The notes beneath the pieces are model-generated. The model ran no database searches. It was given only the letters and a program-made list of their open reading frames with translations, and was not told the origin of the DNA. This document shows, piece by piece, positions 38,557 through 51,100 of a DNA stretch of 64,000 bases. Origin of the DNA: Acanthornis magna (lineage: Eukaryota; Chordata; Aves; Passeriformes; Acanthizidae). The first letter of the stretch is position 1, and the number at the start of each line of letters is the position of its first letter. Both the position numbers and the translations under genes were made by a program. The DNA lies in contig JAWUZG010000056.1 in assembly GCA_036785705.1 (NCBI GenBank), forward strand, positions 11,146,501 to 11,210,500. Reading direction: 5' to 3'.

Positions 38557-38688
38557 TGGAATCACAGAATGGTTTGGGTTGGAAGGGGCCTTAAATCTCA
38601 TCTCATTTCAACTCCCTGCCATGGGCAGGAAATCTTCCACTAGACCAGGATGCTCAGAGCTCTATCTAACCTCTCCTAGAACTCTTAC
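38557..38688 (-). mobile_element. CR1 LINE, short 3' fragment
   Basis: On the plus strand it begins GGAATCACAGAATGGTTTGG, then GGTTGGAAGGGGCCTTAAAT, CCTGCCATGGGCAGG and CCACTAGACCAGG blocks. This is the reverse complement of the conserved CR1 3' end, so the element lies on the minus strand with its 3' terminus at the left. CR1 copies are usually truncated at the 5' end, as here at roughly 130 bases. Confidence 0.92.
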
Positions 38689-39160
38689 AGGAAAGTGATT
38701 TTTAAAAAGCTTGGTGAGACCTGTATGCCAAAAGCCACATCAGAGATTATGAAAAATAGTGGGACTGAAAAGGAGAGGAAACCTCAGCTCTCAACACAGA
38801 AGGAACCAATTTTTGTCAGTTAGATCTTGTCAGGAAAGTGTCTCCCACTATTAGAAGGCCAAATAATGACAAATCATAATTACTCAAAGTCATGAAACTC
38901 AAAGAAACTAAACCAAAAAGACTGAACTCTGAAAAAATAAATATTGCATTCATTTTGTCTTCTATTTTTGGGTATTCTTTAGCATTTATGCTTTAAAGCT
39001 TTCATCTTCAAGTGTATGAGAGCATTTTAGAATAAAGAATTTTATATCCTTGTACAGTAACCTCAGTAGAGCTTCAAAAGCATCAGCGCATATGCAAATC
39101 ACACAAGGTTAAAATTTAGATAATCCCCATATTTAGAATCACAATTTTGTAGTGTTGCTT

Positions 39161-39208
39161 GCTTTTTTTTTTCCTTATTTTTCTTTTTTTCCTCTTTTTT
39201 TTTTTTTT
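39161..39208 (+). repeat. Pyrimidine tract, T-rich
   Basis: T/C-rich low-complexity sequence in which the last 31 bases (39178-39208) are uninterrupted pyrimidine. No transposon body is attached on either side. Confidence 0.9.
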
Positions 39209-42200
39209 AACAATTTTACATGACCATCTACATGTCTTACAGAATGCAGAAACGTTTCCCAGGAAGAAAAATTGAGCGATTTTCTACCATCTGCATCAGC
39301 AAACCACCAGAAAATGGTGTTTCCTGGATTATATTCTGCCTCTGAGTTCACTATATCATCACTGCACTTTTGCAAGTTGCAAGCAAAAGGCAGAAAAGGA
39401 AAGCCAGAAAGGAAATACCCAAGTAAAGCTGATCCAATTCAGCTGCAAAAGCATTCAGAAATACCTCTCCTTCCTCTTTTCATGTGCTATATTTGGTCAG
39501 CACACTGAAGATGAGTGGCATTATATTCTCTCCCATTCAGACTCTGTCACACCATTACAGCTTTGACAGTTCTCATCTCCATGTTCACCATGGGTATTTT
39601 CTGGAAAGAAGCAGATTCTCCTGTTTGGAAACACCTGCTTTCACTTCATATCATTTTCCTTCTGCCAGATCTTACTAATGAGCCCTTTTAAGAATTGCCT
39701 GGAGAATGGGAGCAGGTTGGTAATAGCAAGTGAAAAAAAACCAAAACAAACTCAGAACTGCATCTGTGGAGGAGTTTTTCCCCAGCTGCCTTCTGCTCTG
39801 GGTCTTGATCCCATATCCGTGGAAGGCAGTGAGGAGACTCCTACTGACTGCATCAGAGCCTAAGAGACTTCTGTGGAGGGTGTATTGGGACTATTTTTGG
39901 TGATGTTTATGGTGCAGAAAAAAAAAGAAATGCAGGAGATCATGACCTTGCAAACGCTGGCTGTGGTGAGCAGCCCCTCCTGTGCAAACACCCAGCTCTC
40001 CTCAGGGCCTTTATTTGCCTAAATCCCACACACATTAAACATTCATAGCTGGACTGGTACAGACAATGAAGTTTTGTGCCATCCTCTTGTTTTCTGATAT
40101 TGTCTTGATTTAAATTATGTGTGGAACAAAGGAAATAATATTTTAGAAGAGGAATGAAAGCATAATACAGGCACGAGTAAAATTCGGTTACAGACAGAAT
40201 TTAAGTAGGTGGAGCAACTTTTTTTATGAAGAAATACTGTGCCTATGGAGGGTGTTTTGTATAATGCTCCATAGCTTGGGATTTGATTTTAAAAGCCTTT
40301 TGGACATCCTTAGATCTCAAAATGTAGAGAAAACCAGCAAGGGGATGTGTCTTTTTTTTTTTTTAATATTTAAAGCATTTCCTTCATATAATCCCTGTAA
40401 AACCGAGATTTTGGTGAGAAATAATAAGTGCATACAAACGAAGCAGATTCTCTGAAAAAAGCAAAACCCCCAAAAAGCTCCATCAGACCAAGATCCAGAA
40501 AGGAAATGCAAGCAGCATATATTCCACTGCAAGTTTCCTTGAGCAATATTTAGTGCCGAGGCATTTTCTGTCTCTAAGGTGAGCACAAAGCAGCAGGTCC
40601 CAGCTGGATACACCTGTCTGTCCTGACGAAGCAGCTGAACATTTCAGCAAGCAGCCAAGGAAGGGCTGTGCTCATGTGCTGCTTCATTTCGAGCTCACTG
40701 GACAGACTTGTACAGCAACCTGTCAGGGAATGGCTGACATCAGTATTTGTCTCCAAAACTACCCCGAGACACTGTGATTGATTTGAAAGGACTCTATCTT
40801 GCTGTTAGGAAGCACAGTCTGCGCAGATACCATCACTGTCCAAAGAGCAAGAGGTTGAACAGCAGTAAAATACAGAGAGGACATTTAATTTATAATTGTG
40901 TACACATAAACACACAGAGATGGAAGCCTTGGGGTTCATCTCTGGGGTTTCCACTTAGGGCTGCTAAGAAGGACTTGAGAGCCACTGGAACCCACAAACA
41001 ATGCAAAATATTTGTAGAATTTATCCACATTATGAAAGGAATATACTAAGTTTCTCATGACACAAAGAAAGCTCAGAACTTTTCTATTCTTCCCTTCTGT
41101 TTTTAACATTCAGAGCTTCCTTCCTTGAGCTTTTAGACCTGCAGGAATAGCACCTTGTGAGCACTGCTCCCTACCCCTGACCATGGGCGAGGGAGGCTCA
41201 GATTAAATACAGCAGAGGTCGAGCTAAATGTGCTGTCTGACCCGACAGAACACACCCCTGAACCTGGGATCTTGCTTTAAAAGTGATGTTATGTTTTCAG
41301 ATGATATTTAATCAGTCACCATCCATAGTCAAACACCTCAGCTGACTGCCAGGCTTCTTTTCCTTTTGGTTAGCACTGAAGTATCCACATACTGAGTGTG
41401 GAACAAACTCTTTGGTGATCCCTGCCTGGGTTTCACATGCCTGGACCTGCTGCACATGTGGCATTTAAGGTGAAATTTATCACCCTACAAACTGCAAACA
41501 CGAGGGATCAGTCCCACCCTTTATCCACACTGCAGTTACCACGGCTGCCATAGCAACTTGGCCCCATATATTCAAAGTCAAAGTGTGTGTGTGAACCTGC
41601 TGCCCTCAAAACCATTTCTGTGCACTCCAGTGACTTCCTGGGCAGTTTGGCAGCAGAGGACCACATCGAGTTCTTCTTAGTTAAAATTCACAGGGGTTAT
41701 AGTTTAACACTGGAAAGGACAGACCAGCTGTGCAAGGGAACCACAGGAGCAACCAACCTAGGCTGAGCTTTTTTATGAACTCTGATTTAGTGATTTAAAC
41801 TTATTTGGTTTTGTGAGATGGTCTAGAGCTCATAGGCAATCTATTACTCTGTCTTGGCTGACAAGAAGTAACTTCTAAAGATGCATGACCTTGGTTTCTT
41901 GCTGTTCTGGAAACATTACAATAACCCTGCCACATTGGAAGTAATACTTTTTATGAAAGTTCCCCACCCCATCTGCAGTTACTGCCACATTATGTGCTCT
42001 GCCACAGCAATAACTGAAACACAACAGCGTGAACTTTGCTGGAAATAGCTCTCACACAGCTTTGAAAGCCATTTTTTTCAGGTGAATGAAGAGAAACTTT
42101 TCATCTCCAGGAACATATGAGCCTTTCTAGTGCACTTCGAAGCTTGGCCAAGTGGAAGCAGGAGCTGTAGCAAACTTCTGTGGAGTCTGTTTGGAAGCTG

Positions 42201-43235
42201 ACTCCAGCACAGGAATTGAAATAAATGAATTTGGCATCTAAAAGGAGGTTTTGTGGAGTCAACGCTTTCTAAGCAGAGGACACTGAGAGATTTGGCAAGG
42301 TTGGTGCATACATTATTGACATTTTAATGTCACAAAGGGGTAATCCCAGGTCTAACTCTGAGCCAGCTGAGCTTGTTGTGGTTTTGAAGCCCACCCTTCT
42401 CAGGTTCAGGACTGAAGTGATGCTCAAGTGACAGCCTGTGTGGGGAGGGGAGTGTTAGAGACTGTCAGAAAACAAACACACGCAAAATAAACACCCCACC
42501 CTTTTTGTACTAACCTGGGAGTTTCTGCATTCCCTACTACCCACCCACCAAAGATAAAGCTTTTATGTGGATAGTTGTCAGAGAATGAGCATGGGAATGT
42601 CGAGAAAGGGAATAATTTATGCCTGCTTTTGGTTGTTCAAACCACAACACTTTTTTTAAGGAATCATTCCGAAATGGAAATCAATGACAGTTGGCATCAT
42701 TCTCAGAACATTGCCTTGGGACACTGAAGTGCACAAATGCTTTGCTGATATTTTGGACACAGTGCAGAAGAATTTTCCAAGTGATTTTCCATCTCCCAGG
42801 AAAAAAAAATTGTGTTTTCCTATTTGCATTTGGACAACTATTTGTATCTTAAAGCAAGTATCTGCAAAACATTCATGCCTGCAGCAGTTTTTTAAAATTA
42901 ATAGCAGAGAAGGAAATAACACTGGCAGTCTAACAGAATTTTATCTGTTGGATTTGGTAAGAATGAGATACTCTGTGTAAAGAAAGTCTTGTTTCCTTAT
43001 TTGTGTAGGGATCAGAACCGTTGTCTTTAGCTTTCTTTTCTCCTGACAATTTGTTCCTGTAATCTCCTTATGTTCCTACATTAAAACCTTTGGCTAAATT
43101 GAGAGGTAGCTTAGCTGACTATTTAAGCTACACATTAGTAAACATAACAGGAGGCAATGGAACAAGTCACCCCAGAAAGTGAGAAAAACAATGAAAAACA
43201 GGAATCTCTGCTGCCTCACCTAATTTTTTTTCCTT

Positions 43236-43254
43236 AAAAAAAAAAAAAAAAAAA
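43236..43254 (+). repeat. A19 run
   Basis: Nineteen consecutive A residues. No recognisable retroelement precedes it. Confidence 0.95.
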
Positions 43255-45969
43255 TGTTTCCCACAACAACATCTTTCTTTCTCCATTTGCAAGTTACATC
43301 TGCTCACACAAAGTTCATGATATGCAAAACAGTTTCCACCACGGTTAGGTCTGTTCTAAGGAGATAATAATGGATATTAATCAGTGGCAGGCACGAGAAC
43401 TTCGTGTCTGGAGAACACCGAGAGTCTGAGCACATCCAGGGTAGTGAAGTGGCAAGATTTGAGATGGGCCAGGTGACCTTGTTTGGGGGCACGTAGAGCT
43501 CCCCAAAACGGCTCAGCATCAGCTGAAAGCACCTTCTCCAAGTGCCAGGTGGTTACAAAACCAACTCAAAAATCCCCCAGCAGGTAATTCCAGGCTGCCC
43601 CTTCTCAGAAATGGGGGGAGAAGAGGCAGAGGAGCCCAGGGAACCTCTCAAAGAACTGATACAGAATTTCAAATCTATCTTCTGCGAGAAAACCAGGATT
43701 GCCTCACCTGGAGGCAGAGCAGCACCACCAAGGTGTTCTTTGGGGAGGAAGGGGATTGTGGAAGGGATAATTTACAGCACCAAACTGGAGCCCCCGATCC
43801 TTGGCCAGGGCATCTTCCTTGCTTTTCCCCCTCTTCATCACAAAGTGTCTCACCCATTGACTGCCTGGAAAATGTGATGAGTTTGATCAGGAGAAGAAAA
43901 ATTTCTCCCCCAGCTCTATTAAATTCTGTGGGTGTCCTGAGAGGAGATGATCTTTGGACAGCAGCAGAATATATGATTGCAAGCAGACAATATTTTTATT
44001 ACACAACTGCCCAATAGCGCTTCTCTGAAATATTTTGAAGTTCTATGGCATAGAAAAAGTCAGCATTTTTTAAAGCAGTTTAAGCCATAAAACAGAGTAG
44101 TAACCAGCAGGGGGAAAGAAGAATAGCTGTTCCCTCAGAATTTTTGAGTGATTAGACTAATTTTCAACCTTTCCTGTACATGATCTATTATTTAATCTCC
44201 CACCTTACTTCATAGCAGCAAACAACTGTCTATTCTACACTTTTGTTTTTCCTCCATTATTAAAGCATTATTCTCTAAAAGAATGGATTTTTGCAAAATG
44301 CTACTGTAAGAGAGAGGAGAAAGCAGGAGCAGCTGCAAAAAAACACTTCAGATGGCTGTGCCAGTCCTGCTGCTGTGCCATGTCACTGCTTCTCTCAGGA
44401 ATAATCCTCACCTTGAAAGCCAAATCAAAGAGAATTTTAAAATAAGGAATAAAATTAGAAGAGCAAACATGTAAAGGAGAGGAAAGAGGATCTGGTCCAG
44501 TACTTCCTATGTTCTTTCCCATATTTGTGTTATCAAGAAATAAAAATAAGTAAATGCTCCAAATACAATTTATGTCAGAGGAAAAAGGAAAGGGACAGTC
44601 AAATTTCTACAATATTTTTACTTTTATCACATAACATGGGCTAATCATTGCTTTTTTTTCCCCCTTGATCTCTTTGTAAGGTTATCTTAAGGAGTTTCCT
44701 CCCCATTTATTTGAAGAACTGAGTACAAAGGATGAATTCTATTTCTAAACAGATTTGCTCAGCAAAATTTTCTGTTTTCTGTTCTTATAGTTTCTTCTCA
44801 TTGTATTAGCACTTTCTTTTTTTTCCCCACCCAGCTCTTGCCAATATAAACTTGCATTAACATGTTGCTCATCGGGCCCATAAACAAATTGACATGCAGG
44901 GTGTTAAATAACTACTAAAGGTCTTGTAAAAACACATTTAGTGGGCAAGAATGTGTTTGAATGAATAATAACCACATCAGAATAGCAAAGATGATTCTAT
45001 ATACCTCTTTTTTTTTCATATGTATTTTTAGATCTCAGAAACTTTCTGAGAAGCTGAGCTTAAAACAGTGGTGTGAGTACAGAGCAGAAAATCTGGAGTA
45101 ATTTACTTGCAATCCTTCTCAAAAATATGCTGCATTTGCTTGTACAGCAGAACAACTCCAGGGATGCTGAAAGGGTGCTGCGAAAATCACTGCCCCTTGA
45201 AGTCCTTGCTGGCTACTCTTTAGAAAAGGAATTGGTGAAGGAATAAAAGCACTTTTTCACCAGGTTACAAAAAAGGAGGATGAAGAAATAGTTTCCAGTT
45301 GCTGGAACTAAAAAAGGCAAGGAAGTACAAGAGCATACAAAGAAGGAACACCACAATTCATCTTCGTAAAAAGGAAGGGATTATGAGTAAAAGGCGTTCA
45401 AGAAAACACTTCTGCTCCAGCCACAGGAAAAATTTGTATATAATCAACTTCTGTTTGCTGCAGAGTAGCTGCCGACGTATTTTCATGCAAGCTGATGTTG
45501 TTTTCCCTGCTTGAGTGGCATAGCAATAATAAATACATTTATTATTCATTAAATGCCTTCAAAATATTTTAATGTGCCTCAGCATTTCCAAGGTGTTCAA
45601 ATCACAGCAGTACAACACCCTGCTCACATAATTTGCTGCCTTAACAACTGAATATTACAGTTTGTAGTTGAAACTTTCCGAGTGCACATTTTCAGACAGA
45701 ATGGAGAACCACTTTAGATATCTGGAGTCAAATCCTTAAAAAGAAGACTTTCTATTAAAAAACACACCCCACCCACCCATCCTCCCTCAAAAAAAGCTGG
45801 CATTATACACAGCTCAGTTCTCCCATATTTTAAAACCGGATTCACAAAATTCACCGAGCTCAGAGGGTGTCAAATGAGGAAAAGGATGTTTTTAAGGTAA
45901 AGGCAGGTCAATAGATAGGTGCTCTATTATGTGTGTGCATGCTTTTGTTTGATTTGGTTTTTTCTATTT

Positions 45970-45988
45970 AAAAAAAAAAAAAAAAAAA
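45970..45988 (+). repeat. A19 run
   Basis: Nineteen consecutive A residues after a T-rich stretch. No retroelement body is seen upstream. Confidence 0.95.
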
Positions 45989-48007
45989 GCCACAGAAGGA
46001 ATGAGGAATCAAGATTTAGTTTTGCAGTTTTCTTTGCTTGCTGTTTGGAAGAAAGTCTTCACATTGCTGACTTCACTGGGCACAGGGTCCCAGCCTATAT
46101 TTGCATGATGGAGAGCTCTGCATAGCATTTCCTGAGTGCCACTGCATGCCAAAGCAGATGGAAGGTGATTTATGGACTTGGTTGTTTATGGGGATAAATG
46201 AGGAGAGAATTATGCCTAGATCACTGTGTCCCAAATAATTCCTTGAGGTTATCAAGTTTGCACAGCTCTGTCTTATGTTAAGTTTATGCCAGAAAAAAAA
46301 AAAATAAATCAAAATAAGGGGAAGTGAACCACTGAAGCAGAATGCAGAGGGAATGTACCAAAGCATACAGTGCTTTTTTATCTGCGGCTGAACCACATCA
46401 ACCAGGGAGAAGTTTTATTCCCAGTCACTGCTCAGAGCTTCCAGGGAAACACTCCCAGATTATATTATTGTCACCAAGTCCAGCATTTGGTGAACTACAA
46501 TTACAGTCTGGCAACATTTAGGCCATAAGCACATGAATCTGAAAGCTAAATAGTTTTTCTTCTTAAAAGATTAGCACTTGGAACATCTAACAGCAGTTAC
46601 CAATGTTGTGTCCTGTGAAACACAAAAAGAGAATTCCTTCACAGACCTAAGAGCAGCCTGTGGTACTGTGAGCAATAAAAGTGGGGAACTCAGCCCTTTC
46701 AGCAGCCTGGAGGTGACTGCTGCCATTCTTGAAAAGGGTTCAGAGTCACTGGAGAAATGATCCTACACGACTGAAACTGGCAGTAACCTCTCACCAAGGT
46801 TTAACATAAGGCTAAAAATGAATATGCAAGTCCATTGGTGTTGGTGTTATTTACTGCATGTCTCCCAGATAAGAACATGGAACTCCAGGAATCCCAAGGA
46901 TGTTTCCCAGAGGTCTGGCCTGTGCTGTCTTCTGGATTCTGACAGTGACAGAACTGCCATTCATGAACCTCAGCACATCCCAGAAGCCAAGGCTGTTTTT
47001 GATATTTGCTAACATCACTGCAGTTAGAAACTTAAAATGGAGCTTGTTACAGCCCTGGCCAAAGACTTATCCCAGGGAGTTCTCTTTTTGCTACACAAAC
47101 TCTTTCTTTCATATTAATAAAGTCAGGCATTGACAAATTTGCTGTTGTTTCAGGCAAATGCTGCTGAAGGGGTTATATGAGGCTCTGGTCTCAGTCAGTG
47201 TGGGATAGGATTTACCATTCAGTTCCAAAATTAAAAAGTGCAATTAAATGCTCTTGAAAATGTCCTGTGCTAGGAAAAAAAGCCTTCCAAAATAGATTTC
47301 TGTCTACTTGGTCCAAGTCCATGGTTCTTTAATGTTTCTGTAAGCAGTAATGGTTTTGTCCTGCAAGACAAATACCCATTGATTGGAGTTTCTAATGGCT
47401 GCTAGGTCAGGCTTGCTATATATTTTCTTAATTAATTTCTCTGACCTTCCTTCCATTTAACACTCAGGATGACAAACTTCCATTTTACCAGCTGTGTGGA
47501 TGTTAGTCTGAAGCACCTATGATGTCAAAGGCTTTGTATTCATTTACTAAGCAAGTTATTTTGAGCTTTTTTTTTTTTATATAATATGCATGGTCAGCAC
47601 AGATTTATAATTTGTTTTTTTAGCTCAGTGTCATATCACTTATCACATGGATTTAAATTAATTCATACACATTAACCTACAGGAAAGAGATGGTTACTGT
47701 TTCTTGAGATATGAGGAAACCATCTGAATTCCGAGGAGGATTTCAGATAAATGCACTAATTTTTAAAGTTGAAAGGTTCCTTTCTACTTTAATTAGCAAT
47801 GCTTCAATTTTCTGCCTCAACATTCAATAGCAGAGGTGGAGACTGGGAGAAGTGCCATGTCCAGCACAGAGACTGCAATGTAAGGCAATTCCAGGTGCCA
47901 TCCAGCAATACTTTCAATCTGACAGCATTAGCTGGACTTAGGTTAAAGGTCAAAGGCATGGGAATAAATTGGTTCTTGAATCCTTCCTTGAAACCTCAGT
48001 TCCATGC

Positions 48008-48137
48008 ACATCTCAGCTCAGTTGGTTGGATACCAATATTGTGGGTTCAATCCCCATGTGGACCATTTATTTAAGAGCTGCACTCAGTAATCCTCGTGGG
48101 TCCCTTCCAGCTCAGAACATTCTGTGAATCTGTGAAG
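48008..48137 (+). mobile_element. tRNA-Ile/CR1 composite SINE (TguSINE1-like)
   Basis: The head contains an A-box region AGCTCAGTTGGTTGGA (48015-48030) and a B-box GGGTTCAATCCCC (48043-48055), followed by a CCATGTGGACCATTTA acceptor-stem-like end. This matches tRNA-Ile. It runs directly into the CR1 3' tail with blocks AATCCTCGTGGGTCCCTTCC and ATTCTGTGAATCTGTGA. Known: this tRNA-Ile head plus CR1 tail is the structure of TguSINE1 in songbirds, mobilised by CR1 reverse transcriptase. Compared with tRNA-Ile, about 15 bases are missing between the A and B boxes, which removes the anticodon stem-loop. It is a fixed, inactive copy. It is also the best clue to the host lineage. Confidence 0.9.
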
Positions 48138-51100
48138 TGTTAAACAAGTCTACAAGAAATTAGGAACCTAAATGCAATTATACATCTTGTCCTCACTGCT
48201 TTATTCTCAGGACTGCCCTTAGTACCTATTTAAAGCCAGGCATGTGCTTAAATCCTTGCGTGAAAATTGCATTCAGATAATTGATCTAAAATTAAAGTAT
48301 CAGCCCAGCTCTTGTATATTTGCAAGTCAAATTTATTTTGACAACAGGTTAACATAAGACACAGCTGAGACACAGAGCCTGGAGCAAGATGGGTTTTGTG
48401 ATTTAAGGCTTTGCAATTAAAAGTCAAGGCCCAGAGATGCTGCCTTTCGAATGTGGGTGTTCAGGTTCTGCTGTCGGCATGCCTGCCAGCAAGCTGGAGC
48501 AGTTGCCATGCTACTTCATGAAAAATTATTTCTTAAGTCAGTGATTTATTTAGTCTATTTAAAGAAGGTGGGATAAAACACTGGGCTGGCCATAATGATT
48601 ATGCTGTTGTTATTTTTTTTTAATTAATACTGAGCAATCTGTGCTGCAGCCAACTTTAAGACACTTCAAAAGTACACTCCTCATTTTCTGGCTGGAGAAC
48701 AAAAGCCTTGGTAGGATAAATAATGTTTTCATTCCAGGACCCTACAGAAAACTGCTTTTCCTACTTTCTTCCTTGCACAGAGGAAAAACACTCTTGATTT
48801 CCTTCCTCATCCTACAGGGAAAACACTCACCTTTTCTCCCGCATCTCTAAAATATGAAATATAAGCCCAGAATAGATGGAGTCCCAGGTTGGAAGTTGCC
48901 ACAGAAGAGAAACTCAATTCTTATCTCACCACATTTCTATAACTCAATGCAATATTTACCAGCACAGAGCCAGGCACGGTCCCCCTCACCCTACAGACCC
49001 AGGATAAATGATTTTTCCCCCTGCCCATCCCAAACCATCCATAACTCTCCCCTCCCTGCAGTTTGCCAGCGTGGCTGACCCTGTGCTCACTCCCAGACCT
49101 GCTCTGGGTTATAGAGGGGGAGTTTATTAACACTGTCAAACTGAGGTGGAACACCAGAGTTTTATTCCAGAGATTTGCCATTGGGGCAGAGAGAGAGAAA
49201 CAAAGAAAAGAGCAGCTGGGGACAATGCCCCCAGCTCAGCATGCCTGGCCACCAAACTCAGCTTCTTTCCAGAAGGTGGACTTCATATTAACCACTGTAA
49301 AAGACTCTTCCAGCTTGCCTAGGAGACAGCAGGGTTTTAGTGCTGATAAATTGCAGTTGCCCCTCTACTGAGGTCAGTGGGACAGAGGCAGGTGATGTCA
49401 GGACCAAGTGATGCTCTCTGAACTGTGGAGAAGCATGTTAACCCTCTGACCTGGAGAAGAGACACGCAGTTAACTACAAGCTCATCCTGGTGCAGTGCTG
49501 TAATATCATGTTGTGTTAAATCCACAACAGAACAGCCTTCAGAAGCTATTTTAATCAATTAAGAACAGTTGGACCCTTTAGCACATAGTTACCATCGTCT
49601 ACTTATTATGCACTTAAAATGCAATTATAGACAGGAAAATAATGTTCATTTTCTATTGGCCTCGTTTTCCTTGAGTGAATTAAGTCTGTTTCTCATCTGC
49701 ATTCACAGTCCCAGCTGCTTCCTGACTGAAACAGATCCTGTAGGCTTTTTATACCCAGTAGCAGTGCAGCAACGCCATATGCAAGGCCAGGGTGTGTGGG
49801 GGAGCTAGGATGTCTCCTGGCTCCTGAATTATTAGGCTGTTCCAAGTTCCAATGTGGAATCATTCCCTGGGTGGTGATTCATGAGGTAGCAAAGAACCTA
49901 GATCCAGTTCCCAGGCTAGGTTTTTAGCGTTAGAAAAAGCTACGTTGCTTCTCAAGCTTTAAAAAAAAAAAATAACAGAGGGGAAGATAGTTTTTAGAGT
50001 CTCTGCCTATAACAGAGCAGGTCTCTGAGGCTGTTAATTATCCAAGACTGGTGGTAAAGTAGAAAATGTGAATGTACAGTGGAGTTTTCCTAAACATATA
50101 TAAATAGCAAACCATTACATTTTCCCTGGAAGAAGAAAAATTTGCAGACAGGGCAACGCTCAAGAGCTCCCAAGCCCACAAATGCTTGTGTTCCCTGAAT
50201 GTCATTGATGCAAGTCACTTGCTACCATAATTAGCTTTGTCAGAAGACCTGAAATAGAAGTGGGTGGAGAGGAGTCCCTGCAGCACAAACTGACAGGGCC
50301 ATGGACCAGGGTGGTGTGCAGAGAGGATACCCAAATTTCTTAAGAGCAGATCTGCTCTCATTCCTGACCACAGCATTTACAGTGTCATTTGATGGACAGA
50401 TATGCACAGGCTGGCCACATTTCACCGGTAGATTGCTCCACAGTTTCAAGGTTATATTTATAAGAAACCTGCCAAATGCTTTAATTGGTGTCCACTGCAG
50501 TAGGTCACCAAGGGGAAAGAAAAAAAAATAAAAAAGAAAATCAAGCAAACCCACCCCAGGACAGCATTCAGAAAACTACTTCACAGGAGAAGTTTTAAGT
50601 TGGGACAAGACAGCCTATCAGACTTCTGGAAGACTTACTTTGAACTAAATCTTTAGTAGATGCCAAAGGAATAATTTGGACACCATTCTTTGTGGTCAAG
50701 TGTAGGTTTTTATGCTGCTACTATAATATTTAAACACTTCCTATTAAATATTGCATATCAATAGAACTGGCTATATCAAACAGAAGATAATTGCTGGCAC
50801 TTATTTTTCAAAGTCAAAACTCTGCTTGAACTTCCCTTTGAGAAAATTAGGGTTTTATTAGCTGGCAGAGAAGGGGAAGTGATACCAAGGGCAATTTGGC
50901 TTGGGAATGCAGTGTTCCCATCAGAGCATCCTTTCTGGCAGGAAGGCTTTCCTCAGAGAAAGTTCAGCAGGGTTTCCTGAGCCTGTTCAGCTCTCACACC
51001 TGGTGTTAGGGAGGCCTTGGAAGATGTGGAGATGGTACCTTCAGACACAGAACCCACTCAGCAGCGCACAAACCCCACTGCCTTTCTCCCTGCACCGGCA

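Larger units (their letters stand above)
38689..48007. other. Intergenic; no gene seen
   Basis: ORFs are at most 111 codons (43542-43877 plus) and unrecognisable. The region contains a T/C tract (39161-39208), two long A-runs (43236-43254, 45970-45988) and a T-run near 47569-47579. A moderately GC-rich patch around 41.15-41.25 kb has a few CpGs but no island. No transposon was recognised. Confidence 0.55.

Noticed and set aside
38689..48007. A- and T-runs as tails of retrocopies
   Set aside because: No retroelement or mRNA-like body, AATAAA or flanking duplication is visible next to them.
48008..48075. tRNA gene
   Set aside because: The A and B boxes are present but the anticodon stem-loop is missing and a CR1 tail is attached, so it is a SINE head and not a functional tRNA.
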